Assembly (NCBI GenBank): GCA_050633445.1
Contig: JBOEGN010000037.1
Span: 1-64,000 of the forward strand
Source of the DNA: Thalassobius sp050633445
GTDB lineage: Bacteria; Pseudomonadota; Alphaproteobacteria; Rhodobacterales; Rhodobacteraceae
Direction: 5' to 3'
Length of the DNA stretch: 64,000 nt
Position 1 is the stretch's first letter; each line of letters opens with the position of its first letter. The translations under genes were made by a program, and so were the position numbers. The notes under the pieces were generated by a model. That model worked only from the letters and a program-made list of their open reading frames with translations, was not told where the DNA came from and made no database searches. Shown here piece after piece: positions 32,274 through 40,883 of the stretch.

Positions 32274-33380
32274 ATGACCAACCCCTCGCTTCTTATTCTG
32301 CCGGGTGACGGCATCGGCCCCGAAGTCATGGCCGAGGTCCGCAAGGTAATCGACTGGTTCGGAGCCAAGCGTGATCTGGCGATCGACGTCCAAGAGGGCT
32401 TGGTCGGGGGCGCCAGCTATGACGCGCATGGCACTCCGCTGACCGACGAAACCATGGAACTGGCGCAGTCGGTTGACGCCGTTCTGCTGGGTGCCGTGGG
32501 TGGCCCGAAATACGACAACCTGGACTTCAGCGTTAAGCCCGAGCGTGGCCTGCTGCGCCTGCGTAAAGAAATGGACCTGTTCTCGAACCTGCGCCCGGCG
32601 CAGTGCTTTGACGCGCTGGCCGATTTCTCGTCGCTGAAAAAGGACGTTGTCGCCGGTCTGGACATCATGATCGTGCGCGAGCTGACCTCGGGCATCTATT
32701 TCGGCGAGCCGCGCGGCATCTTCGAAGAGGGCAACGAGCGTGTGGGCATCAACACCCAGCGCTATACCGAAAGCGAAATCGCCCGCGTCGCCCGTTCAGC
32801 CTTTGAACTGGCCCGCAAGCGCGGCAACAAGGTCTGCTCGATGGAGAAGGCCAACGTGATGGAAAGCGGTATCCTGTGGCGCGATGTCGTCACCGAGATC
32901 CACCAGGCCGAATACAGCGATGTAGAACTGTCGCACATGTACGCCGATGCCGGCGCCATGCAGCTGTGCCGCTGGCCCAAACAGTTCGACGTGATCGTCA
33001 CCGACAACCTGTTCGGCGACCTGCTATCGGACGCCGCCGCGATGCTGACTGGTTCGCTGGGCATGTTGCCCTCGGCCAGTCTGGGTGCGCCCATGGCCAA
33101 TGGTCGCCCGAAAGCCATGTACGAACCCGTGCACGGCTCGGCCCCCGACATTGCCGGTCAGGGCAAGGCAAACCCGATCGCTTGCGTTCTGTCCTTCGCG
33201 ATGGCGCTGCGCTATTCCTATGATCAGGGCACCGAGGCTGATCGCCTGGAAGCAGCGATCGAAACCGTTCTGGCCCAAGGCGCGCGCACCGGCGATCTGC
33301 TGGGCCCCGAGGGCGGTTCACCCATCAGCACCAGCGACATGGGCGACGCCATCATCGGCGCGCTTGACGCCAGCCTATAA
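32274..33380 (+). CDS. leuB: 3-isopropylmalate dehydrogenase
   Basis: Oxidatively decarboxylates 3-isopropylmalate to 2-oxoisocaproate with NAD. 368 residues, typical. Signature blocks: ILPGDGIGPEVMAEVRKVID, LLGAVGGPKYDN, LRPAQCFDALADFSSLKK, EKANVMESGILWRDV and NLFGDLLSDAAAMLTGSLGM. It completes the leuCD-leuB set, separated from leuCD by the membrane-protein, EEP, SDR and LysR genes. A GC-rich terminator follows. Confidence 0.97.
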   Translation: MTNPSLLILPGDGIGPEVMAEVRKVIDWFGAKRDLAIDVQEGLVGGASYDAHGTPLTDETMELAQSVDAVLLGAVGGPKYDNLDFSVKPERGLLRLRKEMDLFSNLRPAQCFDALADFSSLKKDVVAGLDIMIVRELTSGIYFGEPRGIFEEGNERVGINTQRYTESEIARVARSAFELARKRGNKVCSMEKANVMESGILWRDVVTEIHQAEYSDVELSHMYADAGAMQLCRWPKQFDVIVTDNLFGDLLSDAAAMLTGSLGMLPSASLGAPMANGRPKAMYEPVHGSAPDIAGQGKANPIACVLSFAMALRYSYDQGTEADRLEAAIETVLAQGARTGDLLGPEGGSPISTSDMGDAIIGALDASL

Positions 33381-33390
33381 GACAGTTTGG

Positions 33391-33415
33391 AACCGGGCCC
33401 AATGCGGCCCGGTTT
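33391..33415 (+). terminator. Terminator of leuB
   Basis: AACCGGGCC-CAATGC-GGCCCGGTT followed by TCGCC: a perfect 9-bp stem 10 bp after the leuB stop, with a short T-run. Confidence 0.7.
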
Positions 33416-33437
33416 CGCCTGAATTCCGCTTTATACA

Positions 33438-33465
33438 CTTGCAAAAACGGGCAGGCGCGTATAAT
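33438..33465 (+). promoter_or_regulatory. Promoter of tRNA-Pro
   Basis: CTTGCA (33438-33443), a 16-bp spacer and a consensus TATAAT (33460-33465), 15 bp before the tRNA 5' end. Confidence 0.75.
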
Positions 33466-33480
33466 CGCCTGTCTCACGGT

Positions 33481-33557
33481 CGGAGTGTAGCTCAGCCTGG
33501 TAGAGCACTGTCTTCGGGAGGCAGGGGCCGGAGGTTCGAATCCTCTCACTCCGACCA
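33481..33557 (+). tRNA. tRNA-Pro (anticodon CGG)
   Basis: 77 nt. Acceptor CGGAGTG pairs with CACTCCG; D arm GCTC/GAGC; anticodon stem CTGTC/GGCAG with loop TTCGGGA, giving anticodon CGG for CCG codons; T arm GGAGG-TTCGAAT-CCTCT; the CCA end is encoded. Flanked by its own promoter and terminator. Confidence 0.97.
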
Positions 33558-33564
33558 ATAAATC

Positions 33565-33588
33565 AAGGCGCCCTGGGGCGCCTTTTTG
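33565..33588 (+). terminator. Intrinsic terminator of tRNA-Pro
   Basis: AAGGCGCCC-TG-GGGCGCCTT followed by TTTG, 8 bp past the CCA end. Confidence 0.9.
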
Positions 33589-33692
33589 TTTGTCTGTACC
33601 TTTGCTGTGCTCCTCGGCCCATTCCCTGGCCTAGGTACTGGAGCCACTCCGGCCGCTGTGCTATCGACGGGCAACTTAGCAGGAGTCTCGGT

Positions 33693-34721
33693 ATGAAAAT
33701 CGCGCATCGTCACATTGGCCCGGAACATCCGCCTCTGGTCATCGCAGAGATCGGGATCAACCATGGTGGCTGTTTGGAAACGGCCAAGGAAATGGTGCGT
33801 CTGGCGGCTGCCTCGGGTTGCGAGATGATTAAGCACCAGACCCATATCGTCGAAGACGAAATGACCGACGAGGCCAAGCAGATTTTCCCGCCCAATGCCG
33901 ATGTCTCGATCTGGGAGGTCATGAAGCAATGCGCCCTGTCGCTGGAGGACGAGGCCGAGCTGAAGCGCTATTCCGAGGAATTGGGGCTGATCTGGATTTC
34001 AACGCCCTTCAGCCGCGCCGCCGCTGATTTCTTGGAAGGGCTGGACGTGCCTGCCTACAAGATCGGATCGGGCGAAGCGGATAACCTGCCGCTGATCCGC
34101 CACATCGCACGACTGGGCAAGCCGGTGATCCTGTCCACGGGGATGCAGACCATCGAAACCATGCGCGCCAGTGTGCAAATTTTGGAAGACGCGGGCGTGG
34201 AATATGCCCTGCTGGAATGTACGAACCTGTACCCCTCGCCCGCTGAAATCGTGTCGCTGAAGGGCGTGACCGAGTTGAAGAACGCCTTTCCGAACGCTGT
34301 TGTTGGTTTCTCGGACCACTCGATCGGGCCGGAAATGGCGCTGGCTTCGGTCGCGCTGGGTGCCTGCATTCTGGAGCGGCACTATACCGACACGCGCTAT
34401 CGCAAGGGGCCGGATATTTCCTGCTCGATGGACCCAAGTGAGCTGCGCCACCTGATCGACCGCTCGCGCGAGATTTGGATCGCCGCCAACAACGACAAGA
34501 AACGCACCGGCCCCGAGGAAGACGTTTATCGGTTCGCCCGTGCCTCGGTCGTGGCGGATGCCGATCTGCCCGCAGGTCATGTGATCACCGAGGCCGACAT
34601 CTGGGCTCGCCGCCCAGGTTCGGGCGACATCCCCGGATACGAGTTTGATCAGGTCGTCGGCAAAACGCTGAAAGTCGCGGTGACGCGGAACCAACAGCTG
34701 AAATGGAGCGATCTGGGGTGA
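33693..34721 (+). CDS. neuB: Nonulosonic acid synthase, NeuB/LegI/PseI family
   Basis: Condenses a ManNAc-type sugar with phosphoenolpyruvate to give a nine-carbon sialic-acid-like sugar. 342 residues: TIM-barrel synthase domain (VIAEIGINHGGCLETAKEMV, STPFSRAAADFL, YKIGSGEADNLPLI, PVILSTGMQTIETM, VGFSDHSIGP) and a C-terminal SAF/antifreeze-like lid (~285-342, ASVVADADLPAGHVITEADI). Whether the product is Neu5Ac, legionaminate or pseudaminate cannot be read from sequence alone; no dehydratase/aminotransferase of the latter pathways is present in the window. It overlaps the GT25-like gene. neuC and neuA analogues lie within 8 kb. Confidence 0.9.
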   Translation: MKIAHRHIGPEHPPLVIAEIGINHGGCLETAKEMVRLAAASGCEMIKHQTHIVEDEMTDEAKQIFPPNADVSIWEVMKQCALSLEDEAELKRYSEELGLIWISTPFSRAAADFLEGLDVPAYKIGSGEADNLPLIRHIARLGKPVILSTGMQTIETMRASVQILEDAGVEYALLECTNLYPSPAEIVSLKGVTELKNAFPNAVVGFSDHSIGPEMALASVALGACILERHYTDTRYRKGPDISCSMDPSELRHLIDRSREIWIAANNDKKRTGPEEDVYRFARASVVADADLPAGHVITEADIWARRPGSGDIPGYEFDQVVGKTLKVAVTRNQQLKWSDLG

Positions 34722-35494
34722 GCTCGCTAAGTGTCCCGGTGATCGTGATTTCACTAGAGCGCGCGGTTGAACGGCTGAAATCCTTTGATTCCGAATGCGC
34801 AAATCTGGGTATCACCTATTCGGTTTTCACCGGGGTCGACGGCAAGGCCGAATACGAAACTCTGTTGCAGAAAACAGACGTCGCAGGGTGGAAACGCCAC
34901 ATGGGCGCGCCTTTGTCCGCGGGGCATCTGGGGTGCTATGCCTCGCATGTTCAGCTTTGGTCTCAGATCGGAGAAGGCGCCGATGACATCGTCTTGGTGT
35001 GCGAGGACGACGTTGTCTTTCACGACGATTTCCCCAAGGCCGTTCAGGCGGCACTCAAAGCGTCTGAGCATTGGGACATTTGCCGATTTGCCAAGATCAG
35101 AGCAAAGGGTGCGATCACGCAGGGAACAGTGGATGGCTATCGTCTGAACGCCTATTGGGGGCCGTTTACGGGCAACGCCTGCTATCTGATCAAGCGGGAC
35201 CTGGCCAAGCGTCTGGCACGAGGTTTTTGGCCAATCTCACGCGCACATGACCACGAGCTGAACCGGTTTTTCCACTATGATTTCCGTCTGATGGGCCTGG
35301 AACCCTTCGCGGCGCATCCCGATGACAAAGACGAAAGCTATATTACCGGAACTGGCATGCAAGATGCGAAAAAGTTCCCGAAATACAAAAGGTTGCCATA
35401 CTATCGACAGAAGTTTTCCAACTATTTCCGTCGACTGAACTGGTTGCGCCGACACGGGGCATTGAAGGGGTCGACCGACCCAATTGGTCGCTAA
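34718..35494 (+). CDS. Glycosyltransferase family 25-like protein (LPS/LOS)
   Basis: 258 residues. The N-terminus VPVIVISLERAVERLKSFD, the segment LSAGHLGCYASHVQLWSQI and VLVCEDDVVFHDDF (acidic DxD-like EDD) are characteristic of GT25 lipooligosaccharide glycosyltransferases such as LgtB/LgtE. A GTG at 34718 overlapping the neuB stop (GTGA), with GGAG 9 nt upstream, is the preferred start. Co-transcription with neuB suggests it builds the glycan that receives the nonulosonic acid; donor and acceptor are unknown. Confidence 0.82.
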   Translation: MSSLSVPVIVISLERAVERLKSFDSECANLGITYSVFTGVDGKAEYETLLQKTDVAGWKRHMGAPLSAGHLGCYASHVQLWSQIGEGADDIVLVCEDDVVFHDDFPKAVQAALKASEHWDICRFAKIRAKGAITQGTVDGYRLNAYWGPFTGNACYLIKRDLAKRLARGFWPISRAHDHELNRFFHYDFRLMGLEPFAAHPDDKDESYITGTGMQDAKKFPKYKRLPYYRQKFSNYFRRLNWLRRHGALKGSTDPIGR

Positions 35495-36243
35495 AGCTTA
35501 CCGCCGTTTTCGATCCAGTAGTCACGCGCCCAATCTACCTGACCGGGCACGCAATGCGGGAACAAGTCACGATTTCCACCTCCGGGTCGGATCAAATCCA
35601 TCGGGCGGGGGCGGCCGTGAAATACGATGATCTTGGCGCCTGAATCTGGCTGTTTGGGTTGTTTGAAACGGTCCAGAAACAACGGCTGCCGCAAATGACG
35701 CTTGAAGCTTACAAGCCAATCAGACGGCCAATAGTCGATGTTTTCGACCTCGCCATGTAGATAGTTTTGCTCGATGTCGTATTTCTTGCACAGCGCGTCA
35801 CGGTCGTTGCGCATGCGGTCCACAAGAAAGCTCATCTCCCCTAAATCAAAAGCAAAGATCGAGGTCATCGTACTGGGGGGCGTGCCGTTCCAGACACCTT
35901 CGTCAATGGTGACCAGGCCTTGGCCATACGAAAAAAACTCATCAAGACTGCCGCAAATGATCATGTCCAGGTCAATGAACAATGCGCGGCCTGTAAGCCC
36001 GTAAAGATCGTCCAGAAAAACAGAAATCTTGGGCCATGCGCCGTGATACCAGTTTTCATGCTTCAGCCCGATGTCGGGAATAGGGCGGCATTCGACCTCG
36101 TCGCGGATGCCTTGCGTATCGTCAGTCAGGCAGACGAACCGAAAATCACCGCTGAGGTTTCGCTGGACGGCACTGAACAGGACATTCACGTAGTCGGCGC
36201 TGTAAAGGCTTCCCCACTTCATGCAGATAACAACGCGATCCAA
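35491..36243 (-). CDS. Glycosyltransferase-like protein
   Basis: 250 residues. It starts MDRVVICMKWGSLYSADYVN and carries LFIDLDMIICGSLDEFF, a DLD (DxD) motif as in GT8-type nucleotide-diphospho-sugar transferases, plus a conserved-looking C-terminal IIVFHGRPRPMDL. It is inserted against the surrounding direction, overlapping the GT25 gene end by 4 bp and diverging from neuC. Its bases look less GC-rich than its neighbours by eye, which might indicate separate acquisition. No close family was named with certainty. Confidence 0.65.
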   Translation of the reverse strand: MDRVVICMKWGSLYSADYVNVLFSAVQRNLSGDFRFVCLTDDTQGIRDEVECRPIPDIGLKHENWYHGAWPKISVFLDDLYGLTGRALFIDLDMIICGSLDEFFSYGQGLVTIDEGVWNGTPPSTMTSIFAFDLGEMSFLVDRMRNDRDALCKKYDIEQNYLHGEVENIDYWPSDWLVSFKRHLRQPLFLDRFKQPKQPDSGAKIIVFHGRPRPMDLIRPGGGNRDLFPHCVPGQVDWARDYWIENGGKL

Positions 36244-36317
36244 GACAACCTCCTAAGGTGAATGGGGCGCACAGTATGGCCCCGCATTTTCAATGTCCAT
36301 CACGTCACCGTATCCGA

Positions 36318-36346
36318 TTGCTCAGCTTTGCAATTTTCCCTATTGT
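36318..36346 (+). promoter_or_regulatory. Putative promoter of neuC operon
   Basis: TTGCTC (36318-36323), a 17-bp spacer and TATTGT (36341-36346), 25 bp before the neuC ATG, in the divergent intergenic region. Moderately good match only. Confidence 0.35.
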
Positions 36347-36370
36347 CCCGGCCAAAAGGCAAGAGAAACC

Positions 36371-37492
36371 ATGACCCGTAAACTTTTGTTTGTGACCGGA
36401 ACCCGTGCCGATTTCGGCAAGATCGAACCGCTGGCGATTGCAGCGCGGGACGCGGGTCATGACATCGCCTTTTTCGTGACCGGTATGCATATGATGCAGC
36501 GCTATGGCCTGACCAAAGTCGAGGTGCACCGCGTTGAAGGCGCCACCGTGCATGAATTCCAGAACCAGCGCGCAGGCGATCCGCAGGACATGGTGCTGGC
36601 CAAGACCGTTATGGGGTTCTCTGACTATCTGACCGAGGCGCAGCCCGATCTGGTGGTGGTCCATGGGGACCGGGTCGAGGCGCTGGCCGCCGCGCTGGTT
36701 TGCGCCACCAATTACGTGCGCTGCGCCCATGTCGAGGGCGGCGAGGTCAGTGGCACGATTGACGAGATTTTCCGCCACTGCAACACCAAGCTGGCCTATT
36801 GCCACCTTGTGAGCTCGGATCAGGCAGCGCGGCGTGTCATGGCGCTGGGTGAACCGTCTGATGCCATCCATGCCATCGGCTCGCCCGAGCTGGATTTTCA
36901 TGGCCGTTCGTCCGGTGTGACTATCGACGAAGTGCGCGCGCATTATGACATTCCTTATGACGATTATGGCGTTTGCACCTTCCATCCAGTGACCTCCGAG
37001 GCCGCGACGATGGGCCAGCAAGCCGCCGATCTGTTCGGCGCGATGGAGGCTTCGGGGCGGAATTTCGTGGTCATCCTGCCCAACAACGACCCCGGTGCCG
37101 CAGACATCCTGACGGTGATCGAGGCCCTGCCCAAGGATCGGTTCCGCCTGATCCCCTCGATGCGGTTCGCACATTTTTCCGAGCTGATGAAACATGCCTC
37201 TGGGATCGTCGGGAACTCGTCCGCCGGGGTGCGCGAGGCCCCGTTCCTGGGCATCCCCTCGCTGGATATTGGCACCCGTCAGGCCCGGCGCAGTGATGCG
37301 GGCTCGGTCACCTCTGCGCAGGCTAACGACAGTGCAACGATCCTGGGTTTTCTGGCGAATGAATGGGGCAAGAAGTACGAGGCTCATACAGGGTTCGGCG
37401 CGGGTAACACTGCGGGACGGTTTGTCGAATTGCTGAACGATCCGTCCTTCTGGAGCCGGTCGCTGCAAAAAGAATTTCAGGACATTGGCTAA
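36371..37492 (+). CDS. neuC: UDP-N-acetylglucosamine 2-epimerase (hydrolysing), NeuC/LegG type
   Basis: Releases ManNAc (or a diacetylated analogue) from UDP-sugar as the entry step to nonulosonic acids. 373 residues, GT-B-like fold. Motifs: LFVTGTRADFGKIEPLA, LVVVHGDRVEALAAALVC, VRCAHVEGGEVSGTIDEIFR, LAYCHLVSSDQAARRVMALG, IVGNSSAGVREAPFLGIPSL, DIGTRQARR. The start ATG has AAGAG close upstream; a longer in-frame extension has no Shine-Dalgarno. It overlaps the TTG start of the first GT30-like gene. With neuB and neuA it completes a minimal CMP-nonulosonate route. Confidence 0.88.
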   Translation: MTRKLLFVTGTRADFGKIEPLAIAARDAGHDIAFFVTGMHMMQRYGLTKVEVHRVEGATVHEFQNQRAGDPQDMVLAKTVMGFSDYLTEAQPDLVVVHGDRVEALAAALVCATNYVRCAHVEGGEVSGTIDEIFRHCNTKLAYCHLVSSDQAARRVMALGEPSDAIHAIGSPELDFHGRSSGVTIDEVRAHYDIPYDDYGVCTFHPVTSEAATMGQQAADLFGAMEASGRNFVVILPNNDPGAADILTVIEALPKDRFRLIPSMRFAHFSELMKHASGIVGNSSAGVREAPFLGIPSLDIGTRQARRSDAGSVTSAQANDSATILGFLANEWGKKYEAHTGFGAGNTAGRFVELLNDPSFWSRSLQKEFQDIG

Positions 37493-38762
37493 CGCGCGCG
37501 GGCATACCGGCCGTGGATTTGGTCTGTATTTGCTGCTGACCGGGCTGATATGCCCCTTGGTGCCGTTGCTGTTGCGACGTCGGCTGAAAAAGGGCAAGGA
37601 ATTGCCTGACCGCTGGATCGAGAAGCTGGGCCAGCCGACCTTGACCCGCCCCCAAGGCCCGCTGATCTGGATGCATGCCGTTGGTTTGGGCGAGGCTCTC
37701 GCTCTGCGCGCGTTGATCGTGGCGCTGAAATCCGCAAGACCCGACCTGAATATCCTTGTCACCAGCAGCACGCGCAGTTCAGCCGAGGCACTGGCTGCCA
37801 ACGGACTGTCTGGTGCGATACATCAATTCTTGCCGTTGGATTGCCCGCGCGCCCGCCGTCGGTTTCTGGAGCATTGGCGGCCCGATTTGGCGGTTTGGTC
37901 CGAACAGGACATCTGGCCCGGATTTGTTCATGCGGCGGCCAAGCGCGGTATCCCTCAGGTTTGGATAAATGCGCGTATGAATGCGGATGCGCATAGGCGG
38001 CGCGCGCGGATGCCGCGTCTGTACCGGGCGACTTATCAGTGTTTCGCCCGGATTTCAGCGCAGGATGGTGCAACCGCCGGGTTCATCTCGGATCTTGGTG
38101 CCTCTGCCCAGATCGGTGGATCGCTGAAACCCGCTGCGGCTCCACTTTCGGATAAACCCAAAGAACGTCTGGCGTTGATCGCTATGCTTGCAGGTCGCCG
38201 GGTTTGGCTGGCTGCGTCCTCGCACCCCGAGGATGAGCGGGTTGCACTGGATGCCTATCGAAACGCCGATGCGCCCGGCCTGTTGGTCATCGCGCCACGG
38301 TATCCACACCGGGGATCTGAAATCGAAACAACCGTGGCTGCAATGGGTCTGTCTGTTCGGCGGCGATCTAACGGTGAAACGCCCGATGCCGCCACCGAGG
38401 TCTATATAGCCGACACAACCGGAGAGATGGGCTTGTGGTATCGTTTGGCTGATATGGCGCTAATTGGTGGGACATTCAGCGACATTCAGGGCCACAATCC
38501 GTGGGAAGCAGCGGCGTTAGGTTGTGCCATCCTTCATGGACCACGAACTGAAAATTTCAGTACAGATTACAATGGTTTGGACGGCGCAAATGCAGCTACT
38601 CTGGTGCGCACTGCACCGGAGTTGGTCCACGCGTTGGGCGTTGCGACAACTCGGGCTCAGCCCGAACGTGCCAAGGTGCTTGTTCAAGAGGGGCGCAAAT
38701 TGGTAGAGCTGTTGGCGACCCAATTGCTGTCCGATATGGACGCCCGCGCCGGAACCCTCTGA
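37485..38762 (+). CDS. Kdo-transferase (WaaA/GT30-like) paralogue 1
   Basis: 425 residues, inner-membrane-associated GT-B enzyme. A hydrophobic N-terminal segment (YLLLTGLICPLVPLLL) is followed by IWMHAVGLGEALALRALI, in which E70 corresponds to the catalytic Glu of WaaA. The C-terminal donor site reads LIGGTFSDIQGHNPWEAAA. The usual ETELWP motif is diverged to SEQDIWP. The best start is TTG 37485, overlapping the neuC stop; it stops overlapping the ATG of paralogue 2. WaaA normally transfers Kdo from CMP-Kdo to lipid A; the donor here is uncertain. Confidence 0.82.
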   Translation: MANARGHTGRGFGLYLLLTGLICPLVPLLLRRRLKKGKELPDRWIEKLGQPTLTRPQGPLIWMHAVGLGEALALRALIVALKSARPDLNILVTSSTRSSAEALAANGLSGAIHQFLPLDCPRARRRFLEHWRPDLAVWSEQDIWPGFVHAAAKRGIPQVWINARMNADAHRRRARMPRLYRATYQCFARISAQDGATAGFISDLGASAQIGGSLKPAAAPLSDKPKERLALIAMLAGRRVWLAASSHPEDERVALDAYRNADAPGLLVIAPRYPHRGSEIETTVAAMGLSVRRRSNGETPDAATEVYIADTTGEMGLWYRLADMALIGGTFSDIQGHNPWEAAALGCAILHGPRTENFSTDYNGLDGANAATLVRTAPELVHALGVATTRAQPERAKVLVQEGRKLVELLATQLLSDMDARAGTL

Positions 38763-40105
38763 TGACCTCTTTCCCCAGCTTTCGGATGCGACTGTTCCTG
38801 CTGTTTTGGGGGCTATTGTGGATCGTCGCTTTGCCGGCGATCCTGCTGTATATCCGGCTGCGGGCCCGCAAGGATGCCACCTATGGCCAGGACCTTAGCC
38901 AGCGCTTTGGGCTGCATCGGCATGACCTGCGCGATACGATCTGGCTGCACACGGTCTCGATCGGGGAATTCCGGTCTGCCGTGCCGCTGATCCGCGCGTT
39001 TCTAGAGCAGGGCGAGACGCTGGTGATCACGCATTTCACCCCGGCCGGTCGCCGTGATATTCACAAAGTTTTCCCGGATCAGATCGCCGAAGGGCGCATC
39101 GTTCCGGTGTGGGTGCCGTTCGAGTATGACCTATCATTTCGTATGTTTTTCAAGGCGTTCCGACCGCGTTTTGGCCTGGTGATGGAGGTCGAATTCTGGC
39201 CCCGCATGATCGCCAGCGCGCGCAAATATGGTGTTCCGTTGTTCCTGTGCAATGGGCAGTACCCCTCGAAAAGCTATGACCGGGACAAGGACCAGATCCG
39301 CGGCCAGCTGGTGCGTGGATTTGCGGGCGTGATGATCAAAAATGACGTCCAGGCCGATAGGTTTCGTGCGCTGGGTGTTGGCGACGAGGCAATCCGAATG
39401 ACTGGCGAAATGCGGTTTGATCAGCCCATTGCGCCGGCTTTGCTGACGGCTGCCAACACGCTGCGCGATGCATGGCCTGGCGCGCGTCCTGCCTTCACGA
39501 TTGCCAGTGCGGTCGAGGGCGAGGATGACCTGTATTTGGATGCCATCGCCAAGATGCGCGACCAAGCAAAACAGGCGGGTCAGCCGATACCTCGCGTGGT
39601 CTATGTGCCCCGCGCGCCTGAACGCTTTGACGATGTTGCGGCGCTGATCCAAGCACGTGGCTGGACCGTGGCGCGGCGCTCTGAGGTGTTGGATGCCAAT
39701 CTGGGCGGCGTGGTGCCTGACGATACCGATATTCTGCTGGGGGATAGCCTGGGCGAGATGTATTTTTACCTCGCGCTGACGGATCGGGCCGTGGTGGGGG
39801 GCGGGTTCACCCCCAAGGGTGCGCATAATGTGATCGAGCCGTTGGCGCTGCAAAAACCCGTGTTCGTCGGGCCTGAGATTTGGACGATCGAATATCCCGC
39901 GCTGGACGCGATCAAGGCCGGCGTGCTGACTCAATGCGCCGATGCAGCTGCGCTGGCGCAGGCCTTGGGCCTAATGGCCCCGGTGCCGACAGAGGCCCAG
40001 ATGACCTCGTTTTTCGAGACTCATTCGGGTGGAGTCGCCCGTACGTTAGAGGCCCTGCCGGGCCTTCTGGATCACGCGCGGGCGCAAGGGATTACCAAGC
40101 GCTGA
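38762..40105 (+). CDS. Kdo-transferase (WaaA/GT30-like) paralogue 2
   Basis: 447 residues with an N-terminal membrane segment (LFLLFWGLLWIVALPAILLY), then IWLHTVSIGEFRSAVPLI with putative catalytic E69 and MEVEFWPRMIASARKY at the ETELWP position. Its donor-site motif, GGGFTPKGAHNVIEPLAL, diverges from paralogue 1, so the two are not simple duplicates. TGATG overlap with paralogue 1 implies coupled translation. Either may be the lipid A Kdo transferase; the other may add a different ulosonic acid. It converges with the SDR gene with a 14-bp overlap. Confidence 0.8.
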   Translation: MTSFPSFRMRLFLLFWGLLWIVALPAILLYIRLRARKDATYGQDLSQRFGLHRHDLRDTIWLHTVSIGEFRSAVPLIRAFLEQGETLVITHFTPAGRRDIHKVFPDQIAEGRIVPVWVPFEYDLSFRMFFKAFRPRFGLVMEVEFWPRMIASARKYGVPLFLCNGQYPSKSYDRDKDQIRGQLVRGFAGVMIKNDVQADRFRALGVGDEAIRMTGEMRFDQPIAPALLTAANTLRDAWPGARPAFTIASAVEGEDDLYLDAIAKMRDQAKQAGQPIPRVVYVPRAPERFDDVAALIQARGWTVARRSEVLDANLGGVVPDDTDILLGDSLGEMYFYLALTDRAVVGGGFTPKGAHNVIEPLALQKPVFVGPEIWTIEYPALDAIKAGVLTQCADAAALAQALGLMAPVPTEAQMTSFFETHSGGVARTLEALPGLLDHARAQGITKR

Positions 40106-40883
40106 AACCGCCATCCACGTTGACCAGCTGCCCGGTCATATAACCCGAATTCTGGCTGGCCAAGAATAGCATTACATCAGCGATTTCATCGGGTTGCGCC
40201 ATGCGGCCGGCCATAATCAGCTCGCCCACGCGTTTCTGGAACTCGTCCGAATGCCCATTGAAAACGGCACCCGGCGCGATGGTGTTCACCGTGGCCTTGC
40301 GCTCTGCCCAATAGCCCGCCAGCCAAACGGTCAGCCCGTGGATGCCCGCCTTGCTGACACCATAGGCCGAGAAGTTCTTGAACGGCATCCCGTCATAAAT
40401 CGGGTGATGCGCGCCGTTCAGCGCGTACATGGAGGCGACGTTGATCAGCGTGCAGGGCCAATTGCCGACGATGTCGCGATCCATCTGACGCGCGATCATG
40501 AAGGCGCCGGTCAGGTTGGTGCGCATCGTGCGCTCGAAATCGGCGACGGTGGTGTCAGCGAAATCAGGGAAAGGTTTGCCCGCGCCCATCAGCATTTCAC
40601 CAGTGATGGCGGCATTGTTCAGCACCACGTTGGGCTCCCAGCCGTCGGCCAGAACGCGTTTGAAAATCGCCTCGATCTGGTCCTCGTTGCCCACATCCAG
40701 ATCGTAGAACCGGAAGTTTTCGTTGCCCGCATGGGTCTCCTGCAAGGCATCCGCGCGATGGCCAGGCAGGTCGGTGGAAATTACGCGTGCACCCTGATCC
40801 AGCATCCGCCGCACATAGGTGGACCCCAAGACTCCGCCCGAGCCGGTGATGAAAATTGTGCGCTCTTTCAACTGGTCAGTCAT
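40092..40883 (-). CDS. Classical SDR oxidoreductase (PtmA-like context)
   Basis: 263 residues. Cofactor motif TGSGGVLGSTYVRRML, LNNAAITGE, and catalytic SAYGVSKAGIHG (Tyr-x3-Lys), with C-terminal GQLVNVDGGFSAW, mark a complete classical SDR. It overlaps the NeuA-type gene by 8 bp and ends a leftward operon phosphatase-MocA-neuA-SDR. An SDR next to a CMP-nonulosonate synthetase resembles ptmA-ptmB of Campylobacter flagellar legionaminate clusters; a role in modifying the sugar is inference. Confidence 0.85.
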   Translation of the reverse strand: MTDQLKERTIFITGSGGVLGSTYVRRMLDQGARVISTDLPGHRADALQETHAGNENFRFYDLDVGNEDQIEAIFKRVLADGWEPNVVLNNAAITGEMLMGAGKPFPDFADTTVADFERTMRTNLTGAFMIARQMDRDIVGNWPCTLINVASMYALNGAHHPIYDGMPFKNFSAYGVSKAGIHGLTVWLAGYWAERKATVNTIAPGAVFNGHSDEFQKRVGELIMAGRMAQPDEIADVMLFLASQNSGYMTGQLVNVDGGFSAW

